A DNA stretch of 58,012 nucleotides from Collinsella sp. WCA1-178-WT-3 (M1) (GCF_009696325.1 NZ_VUME01000012.1:1-58012); one strand, 5' to 3'. Shown: positions 22,738-32,179, counted from the stretch's first letter. Notes: generated from the sequence alone by a model not told the origin. Numbers and translations are program-made.

Positions 22738-23967
22738 ATGAAGATACAGGTTAAAGAGACCTTGGCCAGGCGCCGGACGGTTTTCTTCCTCACTCTCGCA
22801 GCCATAGTCGGCGTTTGCGCTTTCACCTTCTCCGGCGCCCAGAATTACGCCTGGGCTGAAGGCGAAGGGCCCATTGCCACCTGGAATAGAGTCCTAACGC
22901 CGGAAAGTTCTTCTATTCCTGACGATAATGGATTGAATCTTTCGCTTTCAATAATACGAGCTAGCTCGAGCGATTACCTGGAGGCCTATATCACGAATAA
23001 CGGCGGAGATACAATTTCCCCATCTGTCCTTGAGTTGACAACGAATGATGGACAAACATTAATCGCCAAATTTACAGAACCTATTCCTAATGGCGGCCAA
23101 ACCGGAGCATCTTCCATTGAAGGCTCGGATGCCAATACCCGATTCACTAAAGCAGAGCTTTATTTGATGCACGAAACCGTCACCGTGACCTTCGATATGA
23201 AAGGCCACGGAGCCCAGATTGACCCCATTACGGTCAAGAAGGGGACGTCCGTCACCCTGCCCGAGCCCACCGATACCGACTATGACTTCGGCGGCTGGTT
23301 CACCGATGAGAGCCTCACCACCTCGTTCAACGGCACCGCCGCTACAAGCATGACCGTCTACGCCAAATGGACCGAAAAGGAAAAGGTCACCGTTTCCTTC
23401 GAATCCGAATTCGGGACCGCACCTGAGGCCAAAACCGTGAACAAGGGCGAGATCGTCGAACTCCCCAATCTAGGCACTGACGGCGACTACACATTCGTTG
23501 GCTGGATTCCTAAGGGCTCCGAAGGCACCGATCCCCTTAAAGGCGAATACACCGCTAAAGAAAACATCACTTTCACGGCTGTCTGGGAAGCTCCCTCCAC
23601 TCCCATCATCGAAATGGTCGATGTCACCTTCGACATGAACGGCCACGGCGACAGTGTGACCAAGCAGACCGAGAAGGACAAGCCCATCACCCTTATCGAT
23701 GTTCCCACCGCTGAAGGCTACACCTTCAAGGGCTGGACCTACGACAAGGAAGGCAAGCAGGCCTTCGACCCCAAGAAGAACGCAGACCAGGACACCACCC
23801 TGTACGCCCAGTGGGAGAAGAATGCCGACTCCGCTCCCATCAACTCAACAATCCCTCGGACCGGTGACAACCAGATGGCACTCCTGGCATCCCTCTGCTT
23901 CAGTGCAGCAGCCCTGATCGCAGTCGGCATCGCGTTAGCCGCGTATCGCAAACGCAAGCACGCATAA
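22738..23967 (+). CDS. Cell-wall surface protein with InlB-type (flg_new) repeats
   Basis: 409 residues. Signal peptide FFLTLAAIVGVCAFTFSGAQ (cut after AWA). A unique domain (45-145) leads to three Listeria-Bacteroides repeats: VTVTFDMKGHGAQIDPITVK...GGWFTD, VTVSFESEFGTAP...FVGWIPKGS and VDVTFDMNGHGDSVTKQTEK...FKGWTYDKE, each ending in an AKW/AVW/AQW strand. The sorting signal is IPRTGDN, with Ile for the usual Leu, then a hydrophobic helix and YRKRKHA. Likely wall-linked adhesin. Divergent from the MBG protein, so the two may be expressed together. Confidence 0.85.
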   Translation: MKIQVKETLARRRTVFFLTLAAIVGVCAFTFSGAQNYAWAEGEGPIATWNRVLTPESSSIPDDNGLNLSLSIIRASSSDYLEAYITNNGGDTISPSVLELTTNDGQTLIAKFTEPIPNGGQTGASSIEGSDANTRFTKAELYLMHETVTVTFDMKGHGAQIDPITVKKGTSVTLPEPTDTDYDFGGWFTDESLTTSFNGTAATSMTVYAKWTEKEKVTVSFESEFGTAPEAKTVNKGEIVELPNLGTDGDYTFVGWIPKGSEGTDPLKGEYTAKENITFTAVWEAPSTPIIEMVDVTFDMNGHGDSVTKQTEKDKPITLIDVPTAEGYTFKGWTYDKEGKQAFDPKKNADQDTTLYAQWEKNADSAPINSTIPRTGDNQMALLASLCFSAAALIAVGIALAAYRKRKHA

Positions 23968-24009
23968 AGCATACGTGACGTTACCGTTCTAATTCTCGAT
24001 CTAAACAGA

Positions 24010-24031
24010 GGGGAGTCCCGCGGGACTCCCC
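24010..24031. terminator. Palindromic hairpin between surface protein and guaA
   Basis: A 22-bp perfect palindrome, GGGGAGTCCC and its complement, between two convergent genes, suited to bidirectional termination. Followed by TTCCCATT on the plus strand. Confidence 0.6.
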
Positions 24032-24096
24032 TTCCCATTCGCGTACCTAATTACGCTGTTCCTACTAAAATTGGGAACTCTATTCCCAGTTTTCTC

Positions 24097-25695
24097 CTAT
24101 TCCCACTCAATGGTCGCGGGCGGCTTGGACGTGATGTCGTAGCACACGCGGTTGGCGCCGGGAACCTCGGCAACGATGCGGCCGGAAATGCGGGCCAGCA
24201 CCTCGTAGGGCAGCTTGGCCCAGTCGGCGGTCATGGCATCACTGGATTCGACGGCACGCAGGATGATCGGGCGCTGATAGGTGCGCTCGTCGCCCATAAC
24301 GCCAACGGACTTGATGTCGGGCAGGACCGCGAAATACTGCCAGCAGCTGTGCTCAGAGTTGCGCTCGCCGGTCTGCTCAAACAGGCGCTCGTTGTAGGCA
24401 TCCAGCTCCTCGCGCACGATGGCATCGGCGTTTTTGAGGATCTCGAGCTTCTCCTTGTCGACCGCACCGATGATGCGGATGGCCAGACCCGGGCCCGGGA
24501 AAGGCTGACGGAACACGATATGACCCGGCAGGCCCAGTGCCAGACCAAGCGCGCGGACCTCGTCCTTAAAGAAGTGATCAAGCGGCTCAATGAGGTCGAA
24601 GTGTACGCCCTCGGGGAACGGGATCAGGTTGTGATGGCTCTTGATGGTGGCCGTCTTGCCGCCTGTCTTGCGAGCGCCGGACTCGATGATGTCGGGGTAG
24701 ATGGTGCCCTGAGCCAGGTACTTGACCGGCTTGCCATCGGTCTCGAGCTGCTGCGCCACGGCGAAGAACTCTTTCCAGAACTGAGTACCGATGATGCGGC
24801 GCTTCTCCTCGGGCTCGGTCACGCCGGCCAGAAGCTCGGCATAACGGTCCTCGGCGTGAACGTGGATAAAGTCGACATCGAACTGCTTGGTGAAGACCTC
24901 CTCCACCTGCTCGGGCTCGCCCTTGCGCAGCAGGCCGTGGTTGATGAACACACAGGTCATCTGCTTGCCCACGGCGCGAGCGCCCAGCGCAGCCACGACG
25001 GAGGAGTCGACGCCACCGGACAGGGCCAGAATCACGCGGTCGTCGCCGACCTTCTCGCGGAACTCGGCCGTCATGGTCTCGACCAGGTTGTCCATGCTCC
25101 AGTTGGGCTCCAGACCGCAGATCTCAAACAGGAAGTTGCTCAGCAGCTGCTGACCGTACTCGGAGTGCTTGACCTCGGGGTGGAACTGGGTGGTGAAAAT
25201 CTTGCGCTCGGGGCACTCCATGGCGGCAACCGGGCACACGTCGGTGCTGGCGGTAACGGTAAAGCCCTCGGGCACCTCGGACACGGCGTCGCGGTGGCTC
25301 ATCCACACGGTTTGCTGCATGGGCGTGGAGTTAAAGAGCTTGGCGCCGGCAGTGCGCGTAATAGTGGCGCGGCCGTACTCGCCCACCTCTGAGTGACCGA
25401 CCTTGCCGCCGAGCGTCACGGCCGTGATCTGATGGCCGTAGCAGAAGCCCAGGACGGGAAGGCCCAGGTCAAAGATGGCAGGATCGATGGACGGAGCGTC
25501 CTCGGCATACACGGAGGCCGGGCCGCCGGAAAGGATGAGCGCAGAGGCGTTCATCTCGCGAATCTCATCGGCCGAGATGTCGCAGGGAACAATCTCGGAA
25601 TACACGTTGAGGTCGCGGACGCGACGGGCAATGAGCTGACCGTACTGCGCACCAAAGTCGAGTACGAGGACCTTTGCGGAAGCCTTTTGATCCAT
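24097..25695 (-). CDS. guaA: GMP synthase (glutamine-hydrolysing)
   Basis: 532 residues; converts XMP to GMP with ATP and glutamine. The class I amidotransferase domain (about 10-205) has the nucleophile in LPVLGFCYGHQ and the His/Glu pair in TTQFHPEVKHSEYG. The ATP pyrophosphatase domain has the P-loop LALSGGVDSSVV, and the C-terminal dimerisation domain ends TSKPPATIEWE as in family members. Normal length. Start at 25695 behind GAGGGGGAAACC; the longer frame has no ribosome site. Single gene, convergent with the surface protein. Confidence 0.97.
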   Translation of the reverse strand: MDQKASAKVLVLDFGAQYGQLIARRVRDLNVYSEIVPCDISADEIREMNASALILSGGPASVYAEDAPSIDPAIFDLGLPVLGFCYGHQITAVTLGGKVGHSEVGEYGRATITRTAGAKLFNSTPMQQTVWMSHRDAVSEVPEGFTVTASTDVCPVAAMECPERKIFTTQFHPEVKHSEYGQQLLSNFLFEICGLEPNWSMDNLVETMTAEFREKVGDDRVILALSGGVDSSVVAALGARAVGKQMTCVFINHGLLRKGEPEQVEEVFTKQFDVDFIHVHAEDRYAELLAGVTEPEEKRRIIGTQFWKEFFAVAQQLETDGKPVKYLAQGTIYPDIIESGARKTGGKTATIKSHHNLIPFPEGVHFDLIEPLDHFFKDEVRALGLALGLPGHIVFRQPFPGPGLAIRIIGAVDKEKLEILKNADAIVREELDAYNERLFEQTGERNSEHSCWQYFAVLPDIKSVGVMGDERTYQRPIILRAVESSDAMTADWAKLPYEVLARISGRIVAEVPGANRVCYDITSKPPATIEWE

Positions 25696-25963
25696 GGTTT
25701 CCCCCTCTTGTTGGCGGGGAGCCGGTGCCCACCCGCGCGAATAAACGAGAATAACTTTCATAGTGTACACGTTATATGGGGTTTCTCGTCCCTCGCAGCC
25801 ATCAGCGCACGGCAAACGCACGACCTGGGCCCCTATTTGACGGCAATTGAAGTGTTACCAAACGTTACAGATGATGTAATACGTTTGAACATTGGACACC
25901 CTGTGCCACAATACTGCCGAACGACTCCGCCTCTGGGGCGGCAAATACGATAGGAACACCAAC

Positions 25964-26977
25964 ATGAAGCGCATCCTTCTCATCGCCACGGGCGGCACCA
26001 TCGCATCGACCGAGGACGGCAACGGCCTCTCCCCCGCCCTGACCGGTGAGGAACTCGCCCAGAGCGTCCCCGAGATCTCGGGCCTCTGCGAGCTCGACGT
26101 CGTGCAGCCCATGAACATCGACAGCACCAATATGCGTCCGAGTGACTGGATGCGTATCCGCGACGTCATCGTCGAGGGCTATGCCGACCACGACGGCTTC
26201 GTGATTCTGCACGGCACCGACACCATGAGCTACACCGCGGCGGCGCTTTCTTACCTGATTCAGGACAGCCCCAAGCCCATCGTGCTCACCGGCTCGCAAA
26301 AGCCCATGGGCAACCCCTTTACCGATGCCAAGCTCAATCTGTACCAGAGCCTGCTCTATGCGCTTGACGAGCATTCGCACGACGTCTCAATCGTGTTTGG
26401 CGGTGTGGCCATCGCCGGCACGCGCGCTCGCAAGCAGCGCACCATGAGCTTTAACGCGTTCATTAGCGTCAACTATCCGCCCATTGCCTACATCCGCAAC
26501 GACCGCATCGTGCGCAACGGGCTCCACGGCACCCACCAGAATGAGAGCCCGGTTCGTTTCTACGACAGTATCGACCCGCGCGTGTTTGTCCTTAAGCTCA
26601 CGCCCGGCGTGAATCCAGGCATATTGGACGCCCTGACCGATAGCTACGACGCCGTAATTCTGGAGACCTTTGGCATTGGCGGTATTCCCGAGTTTGGCGA
26701 GTCCGGCGAGTCATTCCAGGAGGCGATTTTCCGCTGGGTCGATTCGGGTCGCACCGTCGTTATGACCACACAGGTCCCCGAAGAGGGCCTCGATCTGGGT
26801 GTTTATGAGGTCGGCCGTGCCTACGCCGACCATCCGGGTATTTTGCGCGGCGACGATATGACCACCGAAACGCTCGTGGCCAAGACCATGTGGGCGCTCG
26901 GCCAGTCACGTGATGCGGCCGAAATTCAGCGCCTGTTCTACAGCCAAGTCAACCATGACCGCATCCCGATGGTGTAG
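25964..26977 (+). CDS. ansA: L-asparaginase, type I (cytoplasmic)
   Basis: 337 residues without a signal peptide; hydrolyses asparagine to aspartate and ammonia. First catalytic Thr in LLIATGGTIAST, second triad in FVILHGTDTMSYTAAALSYL, and IVFGGVAIAGTRARKQ near the middle. Length and motifs suit the AnsA type rather than the periplasmic type II. Start at 25964 (weak ribosome site TAGGAACACC). Divergent from guaA; a TTGAACATT...TACGA promoter is plausible between them. Confidence 0.93.
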   Translation: MKRILLIATGGTIASTEDGNGLSPALTGEELAQSVPEISGLCELDVVQPMNIDSTNMRPSDWMRIRDVIVEGYADHDGFVILHGTDTMSYTAAALSYLIQDSPKPIVLTGSQKPMGNPFTDAKLNLYQSLLYALDEHSHDVSIVFGGVAIAGTRARKQRTMSFNAFISVNYPPIAYIRNDRIVRNGLHGTHQNESPVRFYDSIDPRVFVLKLTPGVNPGILDALTDSYDAVILETFGIGGIPEFGESGESFQEAIFRWVDSGRTVVMTTQVPEEGLDLGVYEVGRAYADHPGILRGDDMTTETLVAKTMWALGQSRDAAEIQRLFYSQVNHDRIPMV

Positions 26978-27294
26978 CTAAAACAAAATCCGCCTCTTTG
27001 GGCCTTGTAGGGCACGTGGTACCTCTCGGAACGTGCAAAAAGCGGAGTTTTCAGCACCCGCCCCTTCCGGAAACGTTAAAACCGCTAGCTGTAAATCGCT
27101 TTTCGGTTCGATAGGCTCGTCCCACGCGTCAATTATTCCTCATAATAATGTATTTTGTGGATAATCCAAAACAGCAAGCATCGTATTTGCGCCTTCGGTT
27201 GCTGTCAATTTATTGAGGGATGCTGAATACTCGGGTTTTTGCACGCCGCCGTCGGGGGGACCCGTTCAGCAAACGACAAATCTAGCAAAAACGC
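26978..27294. other. Intergenic region, no gene seen
   Basis: 317 bp between asparaginase and the XRE gene. An AT-rich patch lies at 27125-27170. AAAATCCGC (26986-26994) and GCGGAGTTTT (27042-27051) could pair as an extended terminator for ansA. Otherwise empty. Confidence 0.4.
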
Positions 27295-27513
27295 CTACTC
27301 AATGCCCTCGAGGAGCTCTGACACCGTCATGCCAAGCGCGGGCGCAAGTTTAAATAAAATCTCGAGCGTGCTGTTTGCCGTTCCGTTTTCGATTTGATCG
27401 AGATAAGGTCGGCTGATTCCAACCGCCACGCAAAAATCGACCTTGGAGATACCAAGGGCCTTGCGCGTCCGCTCGACTCGCTCGCCAAGAATCTGTTTCG
27501 CATGTTCGTTCAT
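27295..27513 (-). CDS. Small XRE-family regulator
   Basis: 72 residues, almost only a HTH: GERVERTRKALGISKVDFCV, then AVGISRPYLDQIENGTANST and LEILFKLAPALGMTVSELLE. Start chosen at MNEHAKQ (27513). It is divergent from the gene at 27590, with a perfect 26-bp palindrome in between, so it very likely represses both itself and that gene. Size and layout are like antitoxin-type or single-target repressors. Confidence 0.85.
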   Translation of the reverse strand: MNEHAKQILGERVERTRKALGISKVDFCVAVGISRPYLDQIENGTANSTLEILFKLAPALGMTVSELLEGIE

Positions 27514-27541
27514 GCAGACGAGTTTGAAATGGAGCAAAACA

Positions 27542-27567
27542 AAAACGTAAACTATAGTTTACGTTTT
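27542..27567. promoter_or_regulatory. 26-bp perfect palindrome, probable XRE operator
   Basis: AAAACGTAAACTATAG and its mirror continuation form an exact dyad centred between 27554 and 27555, midway between two divergent genes. Length and position are those of a dimeric HTH repressor site. It also contains TAAACTATAGTTTA, which may overlap the -10 elements. Confidence 0.75.
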
Positions 27568-27589
27568 GCCCAATATACAGGAGTTTTCT

Positions 27590-27979
27590 ATGTCGGGTTC
27601 TTCGGTCCGCATGTACCGAGCCACGCTTCGCACAAACAGCGCACCGCCCAAGCTCGTCGTCGTTGAAGCAGAATGCCTTTCGCCCGATGAGCGCACAGCA
27701 TTTGCATTGCTATCAAGTCGCGTCGCCGCCGTTTTGGTCCCTTGCCCAGCGCAAGGTGAACTTGCCATCCAATGCCAAGCGCACGGCTGCTCACTCAATC
27801 AGGCTGCCGTAATCGCAACCAGCCAGTGTGGCCTGCCCCTTCTCTTGGAAGCCGGTATCGCGCTCTGCCTTCGCGGTGCCGGATACGAAAACGAGGCCGC
27901 CGCCGATGTGGTCTTTCAACCACGATCGAGCGGCGGCCTCGCAGCAGCCATCGAATATGCTTGCAGGCTCGTTGCCTAA
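27590..27979 (+). CDS. Unrecognised protein divergent from XRE regulator
   Basis: 129 residues, start behind ACAGGAGTTTTCT. It contains AECLSPDERTAFALLSSRVA, then a QCQAHGCSLNQAAVIATSQC segment and ends GGLAAAIEYACRLVA. Rich in Ala and Cys (seven Cys), soluble, no membrane helix. I do not recognise a family. Its control by the small XRE protein through the shared palindrome is the main context. Lower-GC DNA at its promoter suggests acquisition. Confidence 0.65.
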   Translation: MSGSSVRMYRATLRTNSAPPKLVVVEAECLSPDERTAFALLSSRVAAVLVPCPAQGELAIQCQAHGCSLNQAAVIATSQCGLPLLLEAGIALCLRGAGYENEAAADVVFQPRSSGGLAAAIEYACRLVA

Positions 27980-27988
27980 AGGCGCAAG

Positions 27989-28372
27989 CTAAAAGCCCAG
28001 GCCAAAGCCTGTGCCGGTAATCGCCGAATACATAAAGTAGACGTTAATTACGTTGAGGAATGCGCCCGTGATGCAGCCGTTTCGCAGGTAGCGCTCGCAC
28101 ACGATGCGTGCCATGGCGGCGGAGTCCTCATTGTTCTTAGCCTGGCGTCCCGCCGTAAAGTACGTCGCCACGCTCAGCAGCAGGTTGAGCACCGGCAGCG
28201 CCAGCAGCTCGTAGCTCTTGCCCCAGCGCGTCACCTCACCGGCGGCATTAAACTTTGTTGCCACCTCGGGACCAATGTTGGGGATTACAAACGCTGCGAC
28301 CACCAGCGGAAGCACTGCAAGCACCAGCAGCGCGATGCCCATGTAGCCAGCTTTTTTTCCATATTTAAACAT
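27989..28372 (-). CDS. DUF1648-type membrane protein
   Basis: 127 residues with three hydrophobic helices: ALLVLAVLPLVVAAFVI, ELLALPVLNLLLSVATYF and NVINVYFMYSAITGTGFG. Between the first two lies the DUF1648 signature (PNIGPEVATKFNAAGEVTRW, then GKSYELL), as in SdpI-like immunity/signalling proteins, but the rest of SdpI is missing. Function unknown. 11 bp upstream of its start is the stop of ychF on the same strand, so it is probably the second gene of that operon. Confidence 0.7.
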   Translation of the reverse strand: MFKYGKKAGYMGIALLVLAVLPLVVAAFVIPNIGPEVATKFNAAGEVTRWGKSYELLALPVLNLLLSVATYFTAGRQAKNNEDSAAMARIVCERYLRNGCITGAFLNVINVYFMYSAITGTGFGLGF

Positions 28373-28383
28373 GCTCGCTGTCC

Positions 28384-29460
28384 TTACACGTTAAAGCGGA
28401 AGTGCACGACGTCGCCATCGGCCATGACATACTCTTTGCCCTCGATGCGCAGCTTGCCTGCAGCCTTGGCGCCTTGCTCGCCACCGAGCTCGATGTAGTC
28501 GTCATAGCCAATGACCTCGGCCTTAATAAAGCCGCGCTCAAAGTCGGTATGGATGACACCGGCGGCCTGCGGGGCGGTCGCGCCCTGACGCACCGTCCAG
28601 GCCTTGACCTCCATCTCGCCAGCCGTAAAGAACGACTGCAGACCGAGCAGCTTGTAGGCTGCCTGCGCGAGCACGTCCAGGCCGGGCTGCTCCAGGCCCA
28701 GGCTCTCCAGGTAGTCGGCCGCATCCTCGGGATCGAGCTCGGAAAGCTCGGCCTCGATCTTGGCGCAGATCGGCAGTGGCTTGACGCCATCGATGGGCGC
28801 CAGCTCCTCGTTGAGCATGTCCTCGTCCACGTTGGCCACATACAAGATGGGCTTCATGGTGAGTAGGAACAGGCCCTTCGCAGCGGCGCGCTCCTCGTCG
28901 GTCATCTCCATGGACGCGGCGCGCTTGCCCTCGTTGAGCCAGGCGAGCAGGCGCTTGGCGACCTCAAACTTGGGCATGAGCTCCTTGTCGCGCTTGGCCT
29001 CCTTCTCGAGCTTAGGCAGCTGCTTTTCGAGCGTGCCCATGTCGGCCAGGATGAGCTCGGTCATGATGGTGTCGGCATCGCCGGCGGGATCGACGAACTC
29101 GCCCGTGCGACCCACCTCACGCATGACGTTGGGATCCTTAAAGTAGCGCACGACCTCGCAGATGGCGTCGGTCTCGCGAATGTTTGCCAAGAACTGGTTG
29201 CCCAGGCCCTCGCCCTCGTTGGCACCCTTCACCAGGCCCGCGATGTCGACAAACTCGACCGTAGCCGGCACAATGCGGCCAGGGTTGACAATGTCGGCGA
29301 GCTTTTGCAGGCGGCTATCGGGCACATCGACGATACCCACGTTGGGGTCGATCGTGGCGAACGGGTAGTTGGCGGCAAGGCCGGTCTTTTTGGTAAGCGC
29401 GGTGAACAGCGTCGACTTGCCCACGTTGGGCAGGCCCACGATACCGATGGAAAGGGACAC
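28384..29460 (-). CDS. ychF: Ribosome-associated ATPase/GTPase YchF (OLA1 family)
   Basis: 358 residues. G1 loop [18 protein letters not shown], switch [19 protein letters not shown]3 [21 protein letters not shown]4-like [10 protein letters not shown] and the C-terminal TGS-like domain ending [16 protein letters not shown]. These are the YchF hallmarks; the family prefers ATP and binds ribosomes, with a role in redox and stress response. Full length. The membrane protein downstream may be co-transcribed. Confidence 0.96.
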   Translation of the reverse strand: MSLSIGIVGLPNVGKSTLFTALTKKTGLAANYPFATIDPNVGIVDVPDSRLQKLADIVNPGRIVPATVEFVDIAGLVKGANEGEGLGNQFLANIRETDAICEVVRYFKDPNVMREVGRTGEFVDPAGDADTIMTELILADMGTLEKQLPKLEKEAKRDKELMPKFEVAKRLLAWLNEGKRAASMEMTDEERAAAKGLFLLTMKPILYVANVDEDMLNEELAPIDGVKPLPICAKIEAELSELDPEDAADYLESLGLEQPGLDVLAQAAYKLLGLQSFFTAGEMEVKAWTVRQGATAPQAAGVIHTDFERGFIKAEVIGYDDYIELGGEQGAKAAGKLRIEGKEYVMADGDVVHFRFNV

Positions 29461-29503
29461 GACAGCTCCTTTTGGTACAGGTACTTCAAACTGTATAAGT
29501 ATA

Positions 29504-29547
29504 GCGCCGCCACAGCATCCGGGCGAATCCGGACACCGCGGCGGCGC
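29504..29547 (-). terminator. Hairpin downstream of the ferredoxin-like gene
   Basis: GCGCCGCC and GGCGGCGC enclose a smaller CCGG/CCGG stem. It lies 28 bp beyond the stop at 29575 and upstream of ychF. No T-run. Confidence 0.5.
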
Positions 29548-29574
29548 AAATGAAGCAGAGATTGGGGTAGCTGG

Positions 29575-30828
29575 CTAGTCCGCGAGCTTCTCCACCTGGT
29601 CGAGCATCTTGTCGAGCTTGGCCTTCGCCTCGGCTTTTACCTTTTGGGCCTCTTCGTGGGCTTTGGCCTTCTGAGCGGCCTTTTCCTCGGCTTCGGGGTC
29701 GACGACAACCAAGTTGGACGCATCGTGTTCGACCAGCTTGAGCGCATGTTCGGGACAAACCTTGACACAGGCACCGCAGCCCAAGCAATACGTGGACTCC
29801 AACGCGAAGCGGCCGCTTCCCACCAAATCGCAGGCGAACGTGGGGCATACATTGACGCACTCGCCACACGACGTGCACTTGTCAAAATCGCACTCCGGCG
29901 TGCTCACCTGCATGTTCTGGGCAAGCTCGGGATGGTTCTGCAGTGTCGAAAGCACCAGCTGCCGCCCATGCGTGAGCGAACGGCGACGCTTTGCCGTCGT
30001 GGTGCCGCACATGGTGTTGAGCGTGCGCTCCAGCTGGGTAATCTGATGGCGATGGGCCTTCAACTTCTGCGTCACCGAGGCCAGCGCCGCCGTCGCCGGG
30101 TTGAGCTTGGTCACCGTCAGGCCCGTCGTGCGGGCGATCTTTTCCATGTACTCCTTGCGCTCGTACTCGCGGAGCTTATGGCACTTGAGGCTCTTGGGGT
30201 CGACCTCCAGGCCCATACCCGTGCCAGACCACTCCTCAGCCTTCGCAATCGCTTCGCCCAGGATATCCTCGCCGCCGGTGTTGCGGCATTTATCGCACAC
30301 GCCCAGCGGAAGGTACACACTCACGTTGGGATAGTCCGCCAGTACCGAGAACCAGGTCTCGGCCGTAATATCGCCCACGCAGGCAACGACGACCTCGTTC
30401 TCGCGCGGCATGCGCTTGAGGGCACGCGTGCAGGTGACGTAGGCGGTCTCGTGGCTCGTTGCCGCCGAGACAATGTCGTCATACAGGTTTTTGGGCGCCA
30501 GGCGCGGCGAGATGATTGCCTCGGTCGGACAGGCAGCGGCGCACAGGCCGCACTTGCGGCAGGAGTCGAGAATCTCGATGGAGTCTTCCTCGACCTCGAT
30601 AGCGTTGACCGGGCACACATCCATGCACGCGGAGCAGCCACTCTTTTCGTTTTTGCAGGTCAGGCACGGAATGGTGTTGCCGCGCGGACGCTCCTTGTAG
30701 TCGGCGGGATTCCACTGCGGCGCCGACGGATCGAGCGCATCGGTCACACCGCCAAGCGGGTTTTTAAGAAAGTCGAAACCCTTGCTGATCTCGATAATGT
30801 CATCAAACAGATCGTGTTCCTGCGCCAT
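29575..30828 (-). CDS. Multi-cluster 4Fe-4S ferredoxin-domain protein
   Basis: 417 residues; start at MAQEHDLFDD. Two pairs of Cys motifs: N-terminal CLTCKNEKSGCSACMDVCP and SCRKCGLCAAACP (about 55-105), C-terminal KCTSCGECVNVCP and YCLGCGACVKVCP (about 325-375), enough for four 4Fe-4S clusters. A middle domain contains VVVACVGDITAETWFSVLAD and GVCDKCRNTGGE, resembling HdrD/MvhD-like or CoB-type redox modules only loosely. The C-terminus is a long charged helix (KAKAHEEAQKVKAEAKAKLD). Probably an electron carrier in anaerobic metabolism; no redox partner gene adjoins it. Confidence 0.75.
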   Translation of the reverse strand: MAQEHDLFDDIIEISKGFDFLKNPLGGVTDALDPSAPQWNPADYKERPRGNTIPCLTCKNEKSGCSACMDVCPVNAIEVEEDSIEILDSCRKCGLCAAACPTEAIISPRLAPKNLYDDIVSAATSHETAYVTCTRALKRMPRENEVVVACVGDITAETWFSVLADYPNVSVYLPLGVCDKCRNTGGEDILGEAIAKAEEWSGTGMGLEVDPKSLKCHKLREYERKEYMEKIARTTGLTVTKLNPATAALASVTQKLKAHRHQITQLERTLNTMCGTTTAKRRRSLTHGRQLVLSTLQNHPELAQNMQVSTPECDFDKCTSCGECVNVCPTFACDLVGSGRFALESTYCLGCGACVKVCPEHALKLVEHDASNLVVVDPEAEEKAAQKAKAHEEAQKVKAEAKAKLDKMLDQVEKLAD

Positions 30829-30979
30829 GCGCGGCCCCTCCCTGAGCAGTGCAAACAAGCAAGAGATAATGATACGCCATCGGCCCACGCCTCGGGCAAA
30901 TTACACGCGGCGCATCTTTGAGACAAATAGCCTATGGCCTATCGCCGCCTCGATTGCACAAGGTCAATCAAGCGCCAAG

Positions 30980-32047
30980 CTATGCCCCGCACATGAGCTG
31001 CACGAGCTTTTGTTTGGTCACCTTGGCCTGTTCGTTAGCCATATTGCGCTCGTTCTTAAAAGTTGCGTCCGCAACGCTCAGCAGGTCGGCATCGGAAATC
31101 TCGCCAAGGCCCAGCTCCTCGAGTGTCGTCGGCAGACCCACGCGCTGGCAAAACTCGAGCACCTGATCAAGCTCGGGCGCGCGCTCCAAACGAAGCTGCA
31201 CCACCAGGCCAAATGCCACGGCCTCACCGTGCATGGCCTTGCACTCGGGCAGAATCGTCAGGCCGTTGGCGATAGCATGCGCCAACGCCAAGCCACCGCT
31301 CTCAAAGCCGACGCCCGAGAGTAGGATATTGCACTCGACCAGGCGCTCAACCGCCGGCGATATACGACCCTTTTTAAGATCGCGCTTGGCAGCGACACCA
31401 CACTCCATGAGCGTGTCGTAGCAGGCACGTGCCGCGACCAGGGCAAAGTGTCCCGGCGCGCCACCGTGCTCGTTGGCGCCGTGCGCCGCGGCGCACGAAC
31501 GCGCCTCGAAGTACGTTGCCAGCGCGTCGCCCATACCAGCGACCGTCATACGCAGCGGAGCCGCCGCAATCACGTTGGTATCGACCACAACCAAATCTGG
31601 ATTCTTCTCGAGCATCAGATAGCGGTCGAACGACCCATCCTCGTGATACAGCACCGAAATCGCGCTGCACGGACCGTCCATCGAAGCCGCCGTGGGGCAT
31701 ACGCACAACGGCAACTCGGCATAAAACGCAACGGCCTTGGCGATATCGAGCATCTTGCCGCCGCCAATACCCACCACCATGTCGCAATACTCAGCCTGGG
31801 CTTCCTTGGCCATTTCGATAACGGCCTCTTCCGTACACGGACCGTCATAAATCTTAAAGAACGGCTCGCTTAGATCTTCGTCCAGAAATCCATCGACGAT
31901 CTGCCTGCACAGCCGATCCTCGGTGCCCTGGTCAAACAAGACATAGGCAGCGCAGCCCAACCATGACAAATATCTGCCCTGACGCGAAAGTTCGCCCGGC
32001 CCCTGAACATACCGGCCGGGACCGCCATAAACCATAGGAAGCGCCAT
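30980..32047 (-). CDS. Glycerol dehydrogenase-like iron-containing dehydrogenase
   Basis: 355 residues. NAD site VVGIGGGKMLDIAKAVAF, metal ligands Asp in VAGMGDALATYFEA and His in SGGLALAHAIANG and CKAMHGEAVAFG. CVCPTAASMDGPCSAISVLY matches the GldA family's PTxAStDAP segment with some changes. It should oxidise glycerol or a related diol to the ketone with NAD, or run in reverse. The start at MALPMVYGG is the only good one, although the ribosome site is weak. Followed on the same strand by a Fe-S protein gene, 150 bp away. Confidence 0.85.
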   Translation of the reverse strand: MALPMVYGGPGRYVQGPGELSRQGRYLSWLGCAAYVLFDQGTEDRLCRQIVDGFLDEDLSEPFFKIYDGPCTEEAVIEMAKEAQAEYCDMVVGIGGGKMLDIAKAVAFYAELPLCVCPTAASMDGPCSAISVLYHEDGSFDRYLMLEKNPDLVVVDTNVIAAAPLRMTVAGMGDALATYFEARSCAAAHGANEHGGAPGHFALVAARACYDTLMECGVAAKRDLKKGRISPAVERLVECNILLSGVGFESGGLALAHAIANGLTILPECKAMHGEAVAFGLVVQLRLERAPELDQVLEFCQRVGLPTTLEELGLGEISDADLLSVADATFKNERNMANEQAKVTKQKLVQLMCGA

Positions 32048-32148
32048 ACGAGAATCCGTCCTTCATCAAACAACGATTGGTGCAAAGCCACCTGTCCCCT
32101 TGTGGCAACTTGGCGCATTGAGGACAGGTTAGATTGCACCATAGCAAA

Positions 32149-32179
32149 AAGGGTCCCGCGCACAGAGCGCGAGACCCTT
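32149..32179 (-). terminator. Intrinsic terminator of the Fe-alcohol dehydrogenase gene
   Basis: AGGGTCTCGCGC and GCGCGGGACCCT (one mismatch) form a stem; on the minus strand TTTTT follows. The stop codon is 21 bp upstream. Confidence 0.8.
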
